From an uncultured Isosphaeraceae bacterium (GTDB lineage: Bacteria; Planctomycetota; Planctomycetia; Isosphaerales; Isosphaeraceae): 64,000 bases of DNA. The stretch covers positions 585,418-649,417 of the forward strand of contig CAMFLR010000004.1 in NCBI GenBank assembly GCA_945957605.1, read 5' to 3'. The position numbers were made by a program, and so were the translations under genes. Positions 26,970 through 36,278 of the stretch are shown in pieces. Numbering within the stretch: the first letter of the stretch is position 1; every line of letters begins with the position of its first letter. The notes below the pieces were generated by a model, which was not told the DNA's origin, ran no database searches, and was given only the letters and a program-made list of their open reading frames with translations.

Positions 26970-27006
26970 AAAAAACCCCGGAACGCGACTGACCGCCGCG
27001 CCGGGG
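26970..27006 (-). terminator. Rho-independent terminator of the small basic gene
   Basis: On the minus strand CCCCGG pairs with CCGGGG, with an inner CGCG/CGCG stem, and six T follow (plus-strand A-run 26970-26975). It lies about 70 nt after the stop of the 29-residue gene and about 60 nt before the first possible start of the kinase gene, separating the two transcripts. Confidence 0.8.
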
Positions 27007-27078
27007 TAAATTCCTGACCAACTACGAAACGAGCCGAACGCCAGCCACCCAAAACAGATGCCGCCGTCGGCCCGCCGC

Positions 27079-27168
27079 TTATTTCTTGCGGTGACGGATC
27101 CTGCTGCGCATACGGCGCTTCTTGCGACCGACCTTGCGGCGACCCTTACCTCGGCGACGGCTGGCCAT
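27079..27168 (-). CDS. 29-residue very basic protein, COX24/AURKAIP1-like
   Basis: The frame encodes 29 residues, MASRRRGKGRRKVGRKKRR and then MRSRIRHRKK, of which about two thirds are Lys or Arg. AGGAG lies 11 nt upstream of the ATG and a strong terminator lies just downstream, so the unit has both signals of a real gene. The C-terminal half (RKKRRMRSRIRHRKK) resembles the AURKAIP1/COX24 domain of tiny bacterial ribosome-associated proteins (KKRKKRLRKNRHKKK type). A ribosomal or RNA-binding role is inferred. The alternative is a chance ORF, but the flanking signals argue against it. Confidence 0.72.
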   Translation of the reverse strand: MASRRRGKGRRKVGRKKRRMRSRIRHRKK

Positions 27169-27421
27169 GCGTTCTCGTGCTCCTAAGCTCGAACCGGACC
27201 CGATTGATCCAATTTCGAAATCCCATTCTCTCCGCGGATGGGAAAGCGTCGACTGTACACCAACGCCCCCAAAGTCTCAAGAGCTTGTCTCGTCCAAAAT
27301 GGATGTATTTGACCGGATTTGCGGCCCGGTTTGACGCCAAACCGCTGGTCGAATGCGCGCTCAATGCGTACCCTTGAACGGTGAAACCTGCCAGTACGCC
27401 CCGCGACCCGAGAACCTGCCG

Positions 27422-28249
27422 ATGTCAGCGAACGATGCGAATGACGGCGGCACGCCTCCCGCCAAGCCGTTCCCCACCCTGCCGATCATCACGCTCGACC
27501 CACCCCAGCCCACCGGCCCCAGGCTTACCCAGCAGCAGAAATACGGCGGTCTTTTCTGGCTAGGGATCGTCGGTCTCGTCGTCGTCGTCGCACTCGTCGG
27601 CTGGTTTGGCTGGAACGTTTACGCAATGCGCGACGTCTGGAACAACGTTTACGTCCTGCACGAAACGTCCAAACCAGAAGATGAGCGAATCCAAGCAGCA
27701 TTTTCGCTCAGCCGAGACGTTCGCGTGAACGCTCAGCAGCGCTGGGATATCGCGCTTCGCAAGCCGCTGCCGCCCCTGGCGCGCTATGTGATCGCCGAGT
27801 CGTGGTCGGCCGAAATCCCCGACGCCGATCCCTCGCTGTACGCCAAGATGATCGCCTACAGCGAAGGCTGGCCGGGCTGGCTCCGTCTGCTGGGAGTCAG
27901 ACTGATGGCTGTCGCCGCCAGCGAAGGCCTAGAATTTCCTAGCGCCGTGCTCGACGATCTCGCGAAAGATTCAAATCCAGATATCGGCCTGCTGGCCGAC
28001 TTCGTGCGAGTTTCCGCGCACAACGGCGACGACGACGCTTTGAAACGACTTCGCGCCGAAGCCGCCTCAAACTCTGCCCGCGCTGATCTGGCGCGCGAAC
28101 TCATCGGAGCCCTCGACCCCGCAACTGCGGTGCGCAAAGAACATCTCAAGCGAGTGACCGAATGGCTCTGGAATCACGACACCGAAGCGATGCTGGTCAC
28201 CCGCGGCTGGACGACCGCGAACGGCCGGCTCGAACGTACGCAGCCTTGA
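27422..28249 (+). CDS. Hypothetical single-pass membrane protein
   Basis: A protein of about 275 residues from ATG 27422 (MSANDANDGG); the frame extends upstream to 27353 with an unlikely leader. A Pro-rich cytoplasmic N-terminus (PFPTLPIITLDPPQPTGP) precedes one transmembrane helix (LFWLGIVGLVVVVALVGWFG). A helical domain of about 200 residues follows, containing repeated Ala/Leu helices that suggest a HEAT- or TPR-like solenoid. No catalytic motif was seen. Its TGA abuts the convergent DUF1501 stop with no spacer (shared TGATCA at 28247-28252). The family is not recognised. Confidence 0.75.
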   Translation: MSANDANDGGTPPAKPFPTLPIITLDPPQPTGPRLTQQQKYGGLFWLGIVGLVVVVALVGWFGWNVYAMRDVWNNVYVLHETSKPEDERIQAAFSLSRDVRVNAQQRWDIALRKPLPPLARYVIAESWSAEIPDADPSLYAKMIAYSEGWPGWLRLLGVRLMAVAASEGLEFPSAVLDDLAKDSNPDIGLLADFVRVSAHNGDDDALKRLRAEAASNSARADLARELIGALDPATAVRKEHLKRVTEWLWNHDTEAMLVTRGWTTANGRLERTQP

Positions 28250-29704
28250 TCATGCAAAGAGCTTGGTAATCACCTTGCCGCCGACGTCGGTGAGACGCTC
28301 GTCGCGGCCGTTGTGTAGGTACGTCAGCTTCGTGTGATTCAGCCCCATCAGATGCAGGATCGTGGCGTGAATATCGTTGACGTGCGCCTTGTCTTCAACG
28401 GCCCGGAAACCGATCTCGTCTGTTGAACCGACTGTCCGTCCCCCCTTCACGCCGCCGCCTGCCATCCACATCGTGAATCCGGCTGCGTTGTGGTCGCGGC
28501 CTCGGCCGCCCCCTTGGCAAACGGGTGTGCGACCGAACTCTGCTCCCCAAACCACGAGCGTATCTTCAAGCATTCCGCGGCGCTTGAGGTCGGTTAGTAG
28601 CGCGGCGATCGGTTTATCGGTCAGGCCGCACATTTTCTCGTGGTTGGCGTCGATGTCGTCATGCGCGTCCCACTGCATCGCAACTGGGCCGCCACCTGAG
28701 TAAAGCTGAACGAATCGCACACCGCGTTCGAGCAATCGCCGCGCGAGCAGGCAGCGAGTGCCGAAATCCTGGGTGCGGGCATCGTCGATCCCGTAAAGCG
28801 ACTTTGTTTCGGCTGATTCCTTCGAGAGATCGACTGCTTCGGGCGCTCGGCTTTGCATGCGATACGCCAGCTCGTAGCTCGCAATTCGCGCAGAAAGCTC
28901 GGTGTCGAACGGGTCGAGATCGGCCTCGTTCATCGACTTGAGCAGGTCGAGCGTTTTCCGCTGCTGGCTCGTCGTGATCTGCTGCGGCGGCGTGAGATTG
29001 ATGATCGGCGACGGTCCTGAACGGAACAAAGTCCCCTGATGGACGGCCGGCAAGAAGCCTGATCCCCAACAAGGAGCGCCGCCTTCGGGAGTGCCCTCAG
29101 GCTGCGTCATGACGACGAACGCCGGCAGATCTTCGCTTTCCGATCCAAGGCCGTAAGTCACCCACGAACCGAGGCTCGGAAAACCCATGAACACACGGCC
29201 CGTGTTCATTTGATACATCGCCGGCGCGTGAATCACATTATCGGCGACGCACGAGCGAATCAGCGCGATGTCGTCCGCGTGCTTGTGCAGGTGCGGCACG
29301 AGGTCGGACATATCGAGGCCCGACTGGCCGTATTTCCCCCACTTGCGATGGCTGGGCAAGCAAAGCGGATCGGCCTCGAGGAACTGGCTATCGATCTTGC
29401 CGAAGCTGTTGGGCAGCGGCTTTCCCTCGAGCTTGAGCAATTCCGGCTTGGGATCGAACAGATCCATCTGGCTCGGACCGCCCGTCATGAACAGGAAAAT
29501 ACACCGCTTCGCCTTTGCGACGTGATGTCCTGCGTGGGCTGCGAGTGGATTCACGCTATTCGGCGCCGAATCGGCGCGGATTTCTCTCTCGAGAAGCGAC
29601 GCGAGCGCAAGCATGCCGAAACCGTTTCCGGCTTGCTTCAAGAACGAGCGGCGCGATGGGAATGTCGGCACCTGAGGACCGGGGCAGCGCTTCTGAGGAT
29701 TCAT
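28250..29704 (-). CDS. DUF1501 family protein
   Basis: A 484-residue secreted protein with a Tat-like leader ([22 protein letters not shown]). The DUF1501 core, related to the alkaline phosphatase/sulfatase fold, includes [80 protein letters not shown] and [20 protein letters not shown]1501 genes are paired with PSD1/DUF1549/DUF1553 genes in planctomycetes, and here the DUF1549/DUF1553 gene lies 17 nt upstream. A role in polysaccharide or sulfated-substrate use is often suggested but not shown. Confidence 0.93.
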   Translation of the reverse strand: MNPQKRCPGPQVPTFPSRRSFLKQAGNGFGMLALASLLEREIRADSAPNSVNPLAAHAGHHVAKAKRCIFLFMTGGPSQMDLFDPKPELLKLEGKPLPNSFGKIDSQFLEADPLCLPSHRKWGKYGQSGLDMSDLVPHLHKHADDIALIRSCVADNVIHAPAMYQMNTGRVFMGFPSLGSWVTYGLGSESEDLPAFVVMTQPEGTPEGGAPCWGSGFLPAVHQGTLFRSGPSPIINLTPPQQITTSQQRKTLDLLKSMNEADLDPFDTELSARIASYELAYRMQSRAPEAVDLSKESAETKSLYGIDDARTQDFGTRCLLARRLLERGVRFVQLYSGGGPVAMQWDAHDDIDANHEKMCGLTDKPIAALLTDLKRRGMLEDTLVVWGAEFGRTPVCQGGGRGRDHNAAGFTMWMAGGGVKGGRTVGSTDEIGFRAVEDKAHVNDIHATILHLMGLNHTKLTYLHNGRDERLTDVGGKVITKLFA

Positions 29705-29721
29705 CGACGGCTCCGGTCGGA

Positions 29722-32031
29722 TCAGGGAATGTAGAGAAACTCGTTGCGGTTGAGCATCGCCATACTGAAATCGACCCAGGCGGCCCCCTCGAATCGGTCG
29801 AGATTCGCAGGGGTAAACGACGGCTGAGCTAATCCACGCGACTTCGCCGAATCACGCAGAAATATCGCCTGATTCTTGACGAACTGCTCGGCCTGCGTGC
29901 GCTCGGAAGCGCTCGGCTCACGCGCGAGAACCAGTTCATAGGCGCGATCGATCCGGTCGGTCGCATCGGCGGGACGATCGCGGAACAAACGCCCCGCAAG
30001 CGCTTCGGCGCGAGCCACCGCGAAGTCGCTGTTCAACACAACGAGCGCCTGTAACGCATGCGTACTCGTCTGCCGCTGCGGACAGGCGGTTTGCGTATCG
30101 GGCGCGTCGAATGCGTCGAACATGGGATAGCGCACGTTGCGTTTGCGGAAGACGTAGAGCGAACGGCGCAGGTGCTCAGATTTGTCCGGCGTCACGGGCC
30201 ACAGGTCGACGACCTCAGCCTCGGTGAAAATCAGGTCGCGCACTTCCTGCTCAATCGGCACGAGCACACCCGGGCCGCCACGTTTCGGGTTCAGTTCACC
30301 CGTGACGGCCAGCATCGCATCGCGAAGCCCTTCGGCGTCGAGGCGCCGCTTGTTCTGCCGCCAAAACGCGGTGTTTTGCGGATCTTCCTTAGTCTGTAAT
30401 CGCTCCGACCGGCTTTCCTGGCGATAGGTCGCCGAAGTGACGATCAGGCGATGAATCGGCTTCAATTTCCAGCCTTGAGCGATGAGTTCCGTGGCGAGCC
30501 AGTCGAGCAACTCAGGATGAGTCGGCGCTTCGCCGCGCACGCCAAAATCACTCGGCGTGTTGACGATCCCTCGACCCATGTGGTGCTGCCAGAGCCGGTT
30601 GACGATCACGCGCGTCGTGAGCGGGTTGTCGGGACGAGCCAGCCAGCTTGCGAGGGCCGTACGGCGGCGCGATGTCTTGGCGTCGGAAGTCGGCGATTGA
30701 AATGCCTCCTTCGGCTGCGCAACCAGCACGATGCCAGGCGGACGAGGCGCGACTTTCGGCCCCTTCATCTTGGTGTCGCCGCGGCGAAACACAAAGGTTT
30801 CCGGTGAGCTCGCCGACTCGTCGATCAAAGCCATCGCGTGGGCGGGCGGACGAGGTAGCGTGATTTCCACCGCGTGAATCTGCCGCTTGAGTTGCTCGCG
30901 AATCGCGTGGTCTTTAGGATTCTTCGCCACCTCGTCGGCAACTTCTTCCCAGCGCAGGTTGAGACTATTCTTGAGTCCAGCCGCCATCCGTTTCTGAGCT
31001 GGCGTGCGATCCTTCTCGGGAATCGCCAGCAACGCCTTTTCGGCAGCGGTCAGGCTCGTTTGCCTCGCGTCGTTGAGCTTCTTGCGATACGGCACCTCAA
31101 GTGCCGCCATCTGCGCCCGGAACGGCGCGACCTTCGTCGCGATCTCGGCCTTCTTCTTGTCGTATGCTTCCTGCTCGGCCTTGGGTGCCGTGGGTACATC
31201 GACGAAATTGGCGCCGGCGAAGAAGGCCTGCAAGCGGTAGTAATCAGTCGTGGGCAGAGCGTCGAACTTGTGGTCGTGGCAGCGAGCACACGCCATGGTA
31301 AGACCAAGAAATACTGAACCAACTGTGCCGGTGACTTCCGTCAATTCCGACTGTCGTCGCACCGCAGGATCGATATTGCCGCCGACGACTTCACGCGGTC
31401 CACACCGGCCAAAGCCTGTGGCGATCAACGCATTCGTATCGCCGGGCGCAACCTCATCTCCGGCGATTTGCAGCGTCATGAAGCGGTCATACGGCATATC
31501 TTGATTGATTGCCGCGACAACCCAATCGCGATAACGCCAGGCGTCGGGACGTTCGGCATCGAGCTCGAAGCCGTTCGAGTCGGCATAATGTGCCAGGTCG
31601 AGCCAGTGCTGCGCCCAGCGTTCGCCGTAGGACGGGCTCGCGAGCAATCGGTCGACGACGCGTTCATACGCATCGGGTCGATTGTCGTAAATAAAAGCAC
31701 GCGTTTCTTCGGGCGTCGGCGGCAGGCCGGTGAGGTCAAACGTCACGCGACGGAGCAGAGCGATCTTGCTCGCCTCGGCCGATGGCGGGAAGTTCAGCGT
31801 TTCAAGCCCGGAAAGCACGAACCGGTCGATCGGGTTACGAACCCAGCTCACCCGTTTGACTTCGGGTGGATCGGTTCGCACGGGCGGTTGATACGCCCAG
31901 TGTTCGTGCTGTTCGGTCTTGAACGTTTCGTTAGGCGCAAATTCGGGATTCGGCTTGTCGGCAGCGTGGAGAGACACGCCGATCGCAGAAACAAGAACGA
32001 TCGCAAGCAATTCCCGATGCGAACGGAGCAT
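29722..32031 (-). CDS. DUF1549 and DUF1553 domain protein
   Basis: A 769-residue exported protein with signal peptide [23 protein letters not shown]1549 spans about 45-260 ([65 protein letters not shown]). DUF1553 occupies the C-terminal ~300 residues ([57 protein letters not shown]). The CxxCH-containing [11 protein letters not shown] may bind haem. The N-terminal planctomycete cytochrome-C domain of longer relatives is missing. It is co-directional with the DUF1501 genes on both sides, the usual pairing. Confidence 0.93.
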   Translation of the reverse strand: MLRSHRELLAIVLVSAIGVSLHAADKPNPEFAPNETFKTEQHEHWAYQPPVRTDPPEVKRVSWVRNPIDRFVLSGLETLNFPPSAEASKIALLRRVTFDLTGLPPTPEETRAFIYDNRPDAYERVVDRLLASPSYGERWAQHWLDLAHYADSNGFELDAERPDAWRYRDWVVAAINQDMPYDRFMTLQIAGDEVAPGDTNALIATGFGRCGPREVVGGNIDPAVRRQSELTEVTGTVGSVFLGLTMACARCHDHKFDALPTTDYYRLQAFFAGANFVDVPTAPKAEQEAYDKKKAEIATKVAPFRAQMAALEVPYRKKLNDARQTSLTAAEKALLAIPEKDRTPAQKRMAAGLKNSLNLRWEEVADEVAKNPKDHAIREQLKRQIHAVEITLPRPPAHAMALIDESASSPETFVFRRGDTKMKGPKVAPRPPGIVLVAQPKEAFQSPTSDAKTSRRRTALASWLARPDNPLTTRVIVNRLWQHHMGRGIVNTPSDFGVRGEAPTHPELLDWLATELIAQGWKLKPIHRLIVTSATYRQESRSERLQTKEDPQNTAFWRQNKRRLDAEGLRDAMLAVTGELNPKRGGPGVLVPIEQEVRDLIFTEAEVVDLWPVTPDKSEHLRRSLYVFRKRNVRYPMFDAFDAPDTQTACPQRQTSTHALQALVVLNSDFAVARAEALAGRLFRDRPADATDRIDRAYELVLAREPSASERTQAEQFVKNQAIFLRDSAKSRGLAQPSFTPANLDRFEGAAWVDFSMAMLNRNEFLYIP

Positions 32032-32127
32032 GGCGGGTCGTCCCTCAAGGGGTGATGAGGCGTCGCGCCTTTTGGGCGATTATCGCATGTCGCTCTGCCT
32101 CCGCCAAGGCAAAGCTATGGGTGGGAA

Positions 32128-33462
32128 TCAAAGCAGTTCGCGAATCACCCGTCCATCGTAAACAATCTGGACAGGCCGGCCATCGGGTGTGTGGTGGGTC
32201 GTATTGAGCGGAATTCCCAACCGGTCGTAAAGCGTCGCGGCAAGATCCTCGGTAACGTAAGGCGCTTCCGTCGGCTGTTCGGCGAGCGCATTGGTCTGCC
32301 CGACGGTAATCCCTTGCTTCAACCCCGCGCCGGCAAGCAGGGCGACGCTCGCTGTTGCCCAGTGATCGCGCCCGGCCGAAGGGTTCACCTTGGGCGTGCG
32401 GCCGAAGTCGCTCATCACGATCACAAGCGTGCTTTCGAGCTGCCCGCGATCGGTAAGGTCCTGGAGAAGCCCCGAAACCGCAGCATCGAGCCGCGGCAAA
32501 CCGCGATTGGCGAGCGACGTGAAATTGTTTTGATGCGTATCCCAACCACCATCGGTCACCGAGACAAATCGCACGCCTGCCTCGACGAGCCTTCGCGCCA
32601 GCAAACACCCTTGGCCCAGCGAATTCCTGCCATAGCGATCGCGAACGCGCGGATCTTCCGAAGCGATATCAAACGCCTTTTTCGCGCGAGGAGCCGTGAT
32701 TAGGCTAAACGCTTTTTGATAAAAAACGTCGGTCGCCTCGATAACACCCGGCGACGACTCCATCTTCGCCTGCCAGGTATCGACTGCGTCAAGCACCTTG
32801 CGACGGCGATCGAAACGGCTGCGGTCGATGCTCGATGGCAAAGTCACGTCGCGTACGGTGAAGTTCGGGCTCGAAGCATCGCCAGGCAAGACAAACGGGT
32901 TGTACTGCTCGCCCAAAAATCCCGCGACGCCGCCACCGAATCTCAGATCGACATTCGTGCCAATTTGCACATAGGGCGGCATGCTGGCGCGGTCACCCTT
33001 TTCCTTGGCGACGACCGCGCCATAAGACGGATAGGTGAGCGCCGGCGTAAACGGATGGCCCGACATCATGTAGGCATCGGCGACGCCGTGTGAGCCGTTG
33101 CGTGGGTTGAGCGAGCGCAGAATCGAATACTTGTCCTGGTGCTGCGCGAGCTTGGGAAGATGCTCGGTCAGCCTGATGCCTGGAACATTGGTATCGATCA
33201 CTCCGAATTCGCCGCGAATTTCGGAGGGGGCATCGGGCTTGGGGTCGAAGCTATCGATATGGCTCAGACCGCCCTGGAGCCAAACGAGAATGCACGACAT
33301 CTCGTTCGATCCGACTTTGGCAGCGGATTCGGCACGCAGAAGGCCGGGAAGCGACATGCCAAGCGCCGAGAGACTGCCCACCCGAAGCAAGTTGCGCCGC
33401 GAAATGCCATCGCATGTCCGGTTTGAACCCGTTTCGCGGTCAAACATGTCAGGGCCTCCCAA
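32128..33462 (-). CDS. DUF1501 family protein (second copy)
   Basis: A 444-residue protein with a twin-arginine-type leader (ISRRNLLRVGSLSALGMSLPG). Core stretches are CILVWLQGGLSHIDSFDPKP, YSILRSLNPRNGSHGVADAY, GRNSLGQGCLLARRLVEAG, FVSVTDGGWDTHQNN, STLVIVMSDFGRTP and GRDHWATASVALLAGAG. It lies upstream of the DUF1549/DUF1553 gene with a 96-nt gap and is clearly diverged from the 28250 copy. Together the three genes form one typical cluster. The substrate is unknown. Confidence 0.93.
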   Translation of the reverse strand: MGGPDMFDRETGSNRTCDGISRRNLLRVGSLSALGMSLPGLLRAESAAKVGSNEMSCILVWLQGGLSHIDSFDPKPDAPSEIRGEFGVIDTNVPGIRLTEHLPKLAQHQDKYSILRSLNPRNGSHGVADAYMMSGHPFTPALTYPSYGAVVAKEKGDRASMPPYVQIGTNVDLRFGGGVAGFLGEQYNPFVLPGDASSPNFTVRDVTLPSSIDRSRFDRRRKVLDAVDTWQAKMESSPGVIEATDVFYQKAFSLITAPRAKKAFDIASEDPRVRDRYGRNSLGQGCLLARRLVEAGVRFVSVTDGGWDTHQNNFTSLANRGLPRLDAAVSGLLQDLTDRGQLESTLVIVMSDFGRTPKVNPSAGRDHWATASVALLAGAGLKQGITVGQTNALAEQPTEAPYVTEDLAATLYDRLGIPLNTTHHTPDGRPVQIVYDGRVIRELL

Positions 33463-33874
33463 TGCGGCGGGGGTGAACCAACTTCGGTATGCGTGCAGGC
33501 GGGTATCTAACTAAAGTTTAACATCGTCTGTTTTCGAGCGAGAAGCAAGAGGATTTTTGTAGTTCGATTGCAAAGTGTGCTGCGTAACATCATCGAATTC
33601 ATTCAAAGCCAAGCACGCGTATCATCTGACCTTCAGGGACGTTTCACGTAAACGACGCAGTTGTTCCTCAAACAAACCCAATCATCATTATAAAACGAGC
33701 GATCGCTTGACCGGTGCGAGCCGCCCTGTTGAAATTCGGTAACCACAGACACCCACGCTGGTGTGAATGGTGTCATCGCGGCGATTGCGGTAACTCCCAT
33801 CTTTCCGATCGCAATCGAAGTCGAGTGGTCGCTCAGGGCTTCCCCTCCCACTTTCTCTTTCGAGAGCCAATTCA
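33463..33874. other. Divergent intergenic region with lower coding signal
   Basis: About 410 nt between a minus DUF1501 gene and a plus membrane-protein gene. A minus frame of 86 codons (33633-33893) overlaps the start of the plus gene; I found no Shine-Dalgarno or recognisable motif for it, so it is not called. Promoters for both sides must lie here. Confidence 0.45.
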
Positions 33875-33949
33875 ATGAGCAGGCTGACCTCACTCGGCGA
33901 AGGTCCCAATCAGCTCGGTAGTCTCGCGCAATCAGCGCGAATGAAGCAC

Positions 33950-34393
33950 ATGAATCAGGCGAAATGGACGCTGATCATCATCGGCGTTCTTACCGCTCTT
34001 TTGAACGGATTTATGCTTGCCCAGTCACAAAAGGAGGTCGATGATCTCATCCGCGCTGGTCAACTCGGTGCTGCAGACGCGGGTACCGTGCTCGGACTCG
34101 TCCGAGTCATCTACGGCGGCGCCTTGGCCCTCGGCGTCGTTTTCATCATCCTTGGTGCGTTAGTAAATCGGTTCCCAGTGCCGACGACGATTGCTGGTCT
34201 CGTTCTCTACCTCGCGAGCACTGCGCTCTTTATGCTTCTGGATCCCTCGTCCATCGCGAAGGGAATCGTTATCAAGGTCATCATCATCTACGGCCTCGTT
34301 CGCGCGGTGAATGCGGCGATCGCCTACAAGAAGGAATCGAGCCTCCGCACCGGATTCAAACCGCCGAGCCCGGGCCTGGGAGCCGACTTGTGA
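33950..34393 (+). CDS. Small four-helix membrane protein
   Basis: About 147 residues from ATG 33950 (MNQAKWTLIIIGVLTALLNG); upstream in-frame ATGs at 33941 and 33875 give hydrophilic leaders. Three to four hydrophobic segments follow: TLIIIGVLTALLNGFML, VIYGGALALGVVFIILGALV, TIAGLVLYLASTALFMLL and IVIKVIIIYGLVRAVNAAI. The C-terminus (KKESSLRTGFKPPSPG) is basic and cytosolic. It is the first of four genes joined by 4-nt overlaps: its TGA overlaps the GTG of the protease gene. No function is known; it may be a partner of that CPBP protease. Confidence 0.75.
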   Translation: MNQAKWTLIIIGVLTALLNGFMLAQSQKEVDDLIRAGQLGAADAGTVLGLVRVIYGGALALGVVFIILGALVNRFPVPTTIAGLVLYLASTALFMLLDPSSIAKGIVIKVIIIYGLVRAVNAAIAYKKESSLRTGFKPPSPGLGADL

Positions 34394-35268
34394 GCGAAGG
34401 TATCGACGACGAAGGAATTCACTTCGAAGACGATCATGAGACGAGTAACTCAGCCGACGACATGCTCATTATCGATGAGCATGTCGAGGTTGCTCCCTGC
34501 TGGCGCTGCGGTAAAGCGTTCGACACTGCGATCCTGATTTGCCCTTATTGCCGCGCTTCGCGGGTGATCAGGTACAAGGAGCCCTATCGAAAGTCGGCAA
34601 CGAACGCCGAGACCGGCTCAATTTCGCTCTTGATGTGGTTGTACGCCGGGATGCTCGCGAGTCTGATTTTCATTGGTGCAATCGTTCGGCTCGATCCCAA
34701 CAAGAACCCGGTCGCAGATGAGGCGATCGCAATCGTCGTCGCTATCGCGATTGTCGAAATCTTTGATGCAATTCTCGTTGTAATCGGCTGCGTGAAGGCT
34801 CGGCCAACTCTTAACCCGTGGTGGAAGGGTTATCGTCGCGCGGCGCTCGCCTGGCTGGGCGGAGCTGTCATGTTGGCGGCAATGCTTGCCATCAATATCT
34901 GGTACCACGACTTTCTTAAAATACAATTGAAGCTGCCGGAAGATGGAAGCGGGCTCAAATCGCTCAAGGATTTCCCGTTTCTTGTGATCGTTCTGTTGTG
35001 CCTTCAACCGGCTGTGTTCGAGGAATTGTTTTTTCGTTACCTCGCACTCGGACATTTCCGGAGCGTCATGGGTGTGCATGGAGCGGTATGGATTTCTTCG
35101 CTGATGTTTGGGCTAGCCCACCTTGGGGCACCATTAAGCATGCCGATTCTGATCCTCCTCGGCGTTTTCCTGGGTTATGCTCGCGTCTCGGGCGGAACGC
35201 TTTTGCTACCGATGGTCATGCACTTCTTCCATAACTACACGGTTTTCCGGCTTGAGGGCGTCTTATGA
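34390..35268 (+). CDS. CPBP intramembrane protease with N-terminal zinc ribbon
   Basis: A 292-residue protein starting at GTG 34390 within a GTGA overlap. Residues about 30-60 hold a zinc ribbon (CWRCGKAF and CPYCRASR). Hydrophobic segments fill the rest. The CPBP (Rce1-like) motifs are FEELFFRYLALGHFRS, with the EExxxR glutamates and arginine, a histidine in FGLAHLGAPL, and GGTLLLPMVMHFFHN. These are glutamate intramembrane endopeptidases that process prenylated proteins or bacterial peptides. The zinc ribbon is an accessory domain. The next gene starts in an ATGA overlap. Confidence 0.9.
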   Translation: MSEGIDDEGIHFEDDHETSNSADDMLIIDEHVEVAPCWRCGKAFDTAILICPYCRASRVIRYKEPYRKSATNAETGSISLLMWLYAGMLASLIFIGAIVRLDPNKNPVADEAIAIVVAIAIVEIFDAILVVIGCVKARPTLNPWWKGYRRAALAWLGGAVMLAAMLAINIWYHDFLKIQLKLPEDGSGLKSLKDFPFLVIVLLCLQPAVFEELFFRYLALGHFRSVMGVHGAVWISSLMFGLAHLGAPLSMPILILLGVFLGYARVSGGTLLLPMVMHFFHNYTVFRLEGVL

Positions 35269-36278
35269 GCCGCGGCGATACTGAGGAACTGAGATTTGAG
35301 TCCGATGACCCAACGCCGCGTCCGGCGATCGTTTTCGGCCTCATCGCCGTCGGCCTGGCCGCGCTCGGTTTCATGTTCGAAGAAGCGAGGGCAGCACTCT
35401 GGATTGCGCTTATGCCCTTGAGTTGGGCGATCGCCGCAGCGATCACCAATCCCCGTGGAATGCGCGGCTCGATGAAGGGCGGCAGAATCACTGTCGAGAA
35501 TCCGGAACGCGAAATTCCGATTGAGCGCATCCGCGGTATAACAGCCACAGGACGGCACTTGTTCAATCGATCACGCCCGTTCCATATTACGATCCATTAC
35601 GATATGGACGTGCTCACGATTCCGCCCCCGTCTAACATGACGTCTGACGACCTCTTTCGAGCAATCAATCGGGTTCTGCCAACTCCGCTGGGACACGTCG
35701 CCTACACTCTTGCAGACCACCACAAACAGCAGACCGGGTTGTTCGGCGAAGACCGAGTTTTCTACTTTGGAGCGCTGCCAACGCAACGGGGTGCCAACCC
35801 GGGCAAAAAACTTGCGCGGGGATTGTTACTCGCGACAATGCTCACCGCGATTGTATACATGATCGCGAGCTATGTCGTACCCGTTTCGGAAGACCGATCG
35901 TGGCGCCTTTTCGGCTGGGGAATTGGTGTAACGATTACCGCGGGAGTCTTGTTCCTGATGAGCCTGGCGAATAGAAACGTCTACGGAGTGAAAGACTGGG
36001 GACATTCCGGGATTGTCGTCTCGCCTCTGGGAATAGCACTCAAACAAGGTGATATCGAAGGCGAACTGGTTTGGGCTCACCTTCAGGCCGCCGAACTTCG
36101 TCCGGCAAGAGCACCGCGCTTGCTCAGGTTAAAAGTGCAAGGGGCGATCATCGATGTGCCCGACATCTATGATCGACCGATAAGCGCGGTTTACGAAGCG
36201 ATTGCAGGCTATTTTGAAGGCCCCAACCGTCTCGCCATGGGTCGCTCATTCGATGAAGATGAGATTCTCGAACTGTGA
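35265..36278 (+). CDS. Hypothetical membrane protein, two TM pairs
   Basis: A 337-residue protein starting at an ATGA overlap with the protease gene. Two hydrophobic pairs are seen: AIVFGLIAVGLAALGFMF with ALWIALMPLSWAIAAAIT, and LLLATMLTAIVYMIASYVV with WGIGVTITAGVLFLMSLAN. Between and after them lie beta-rich soluble segments (GRITVENPEREIPIERIRGI, GIVVSPLGIALKQGDIEGEL) that look like PH-like bacterial domains, an impression rather than a confirmed match. It ends in a GTGA overlap with the ABC ATPase. No catalytic motif was recognised. Confidence 0.72.
   Translation: MSRGDTEELRFESDDPTPRPAIVFGLIAVGLAALGFMFEEARAALWIALMPLSWAIAAAITNPRGMRGSMKGGRITVENPEREIPIERIRGITATGRHLFNRSRPFHITIHYDMDVLTIPPPSNMTSDDLFRAINRVLPTPLGHVAYTLADHHKQQTGLFGEDRVFYFGALPTQRGANPGKKLARGLLLATMLTAIVYMIASYVVPVSEDRSWRLFGWGIGVTITAGVLFLMSLANRNVYGVKDWGHSGIVVSPLGIALKQGDIEGELVWAHLQAAELRPARAPRLLRLKVQGAIIDVPDIYDRPISAVYEAIAGYFEGPNRLAMGRSFDEDEILEL

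Noticed and set aside
33633..33893. 86-codon minus frame in the divergent spacer
   Set aside because: It overlaps the possible 5' end of the membrane-protein gene and has no SD or recognisable motif. A short real gene cannot be excluded.
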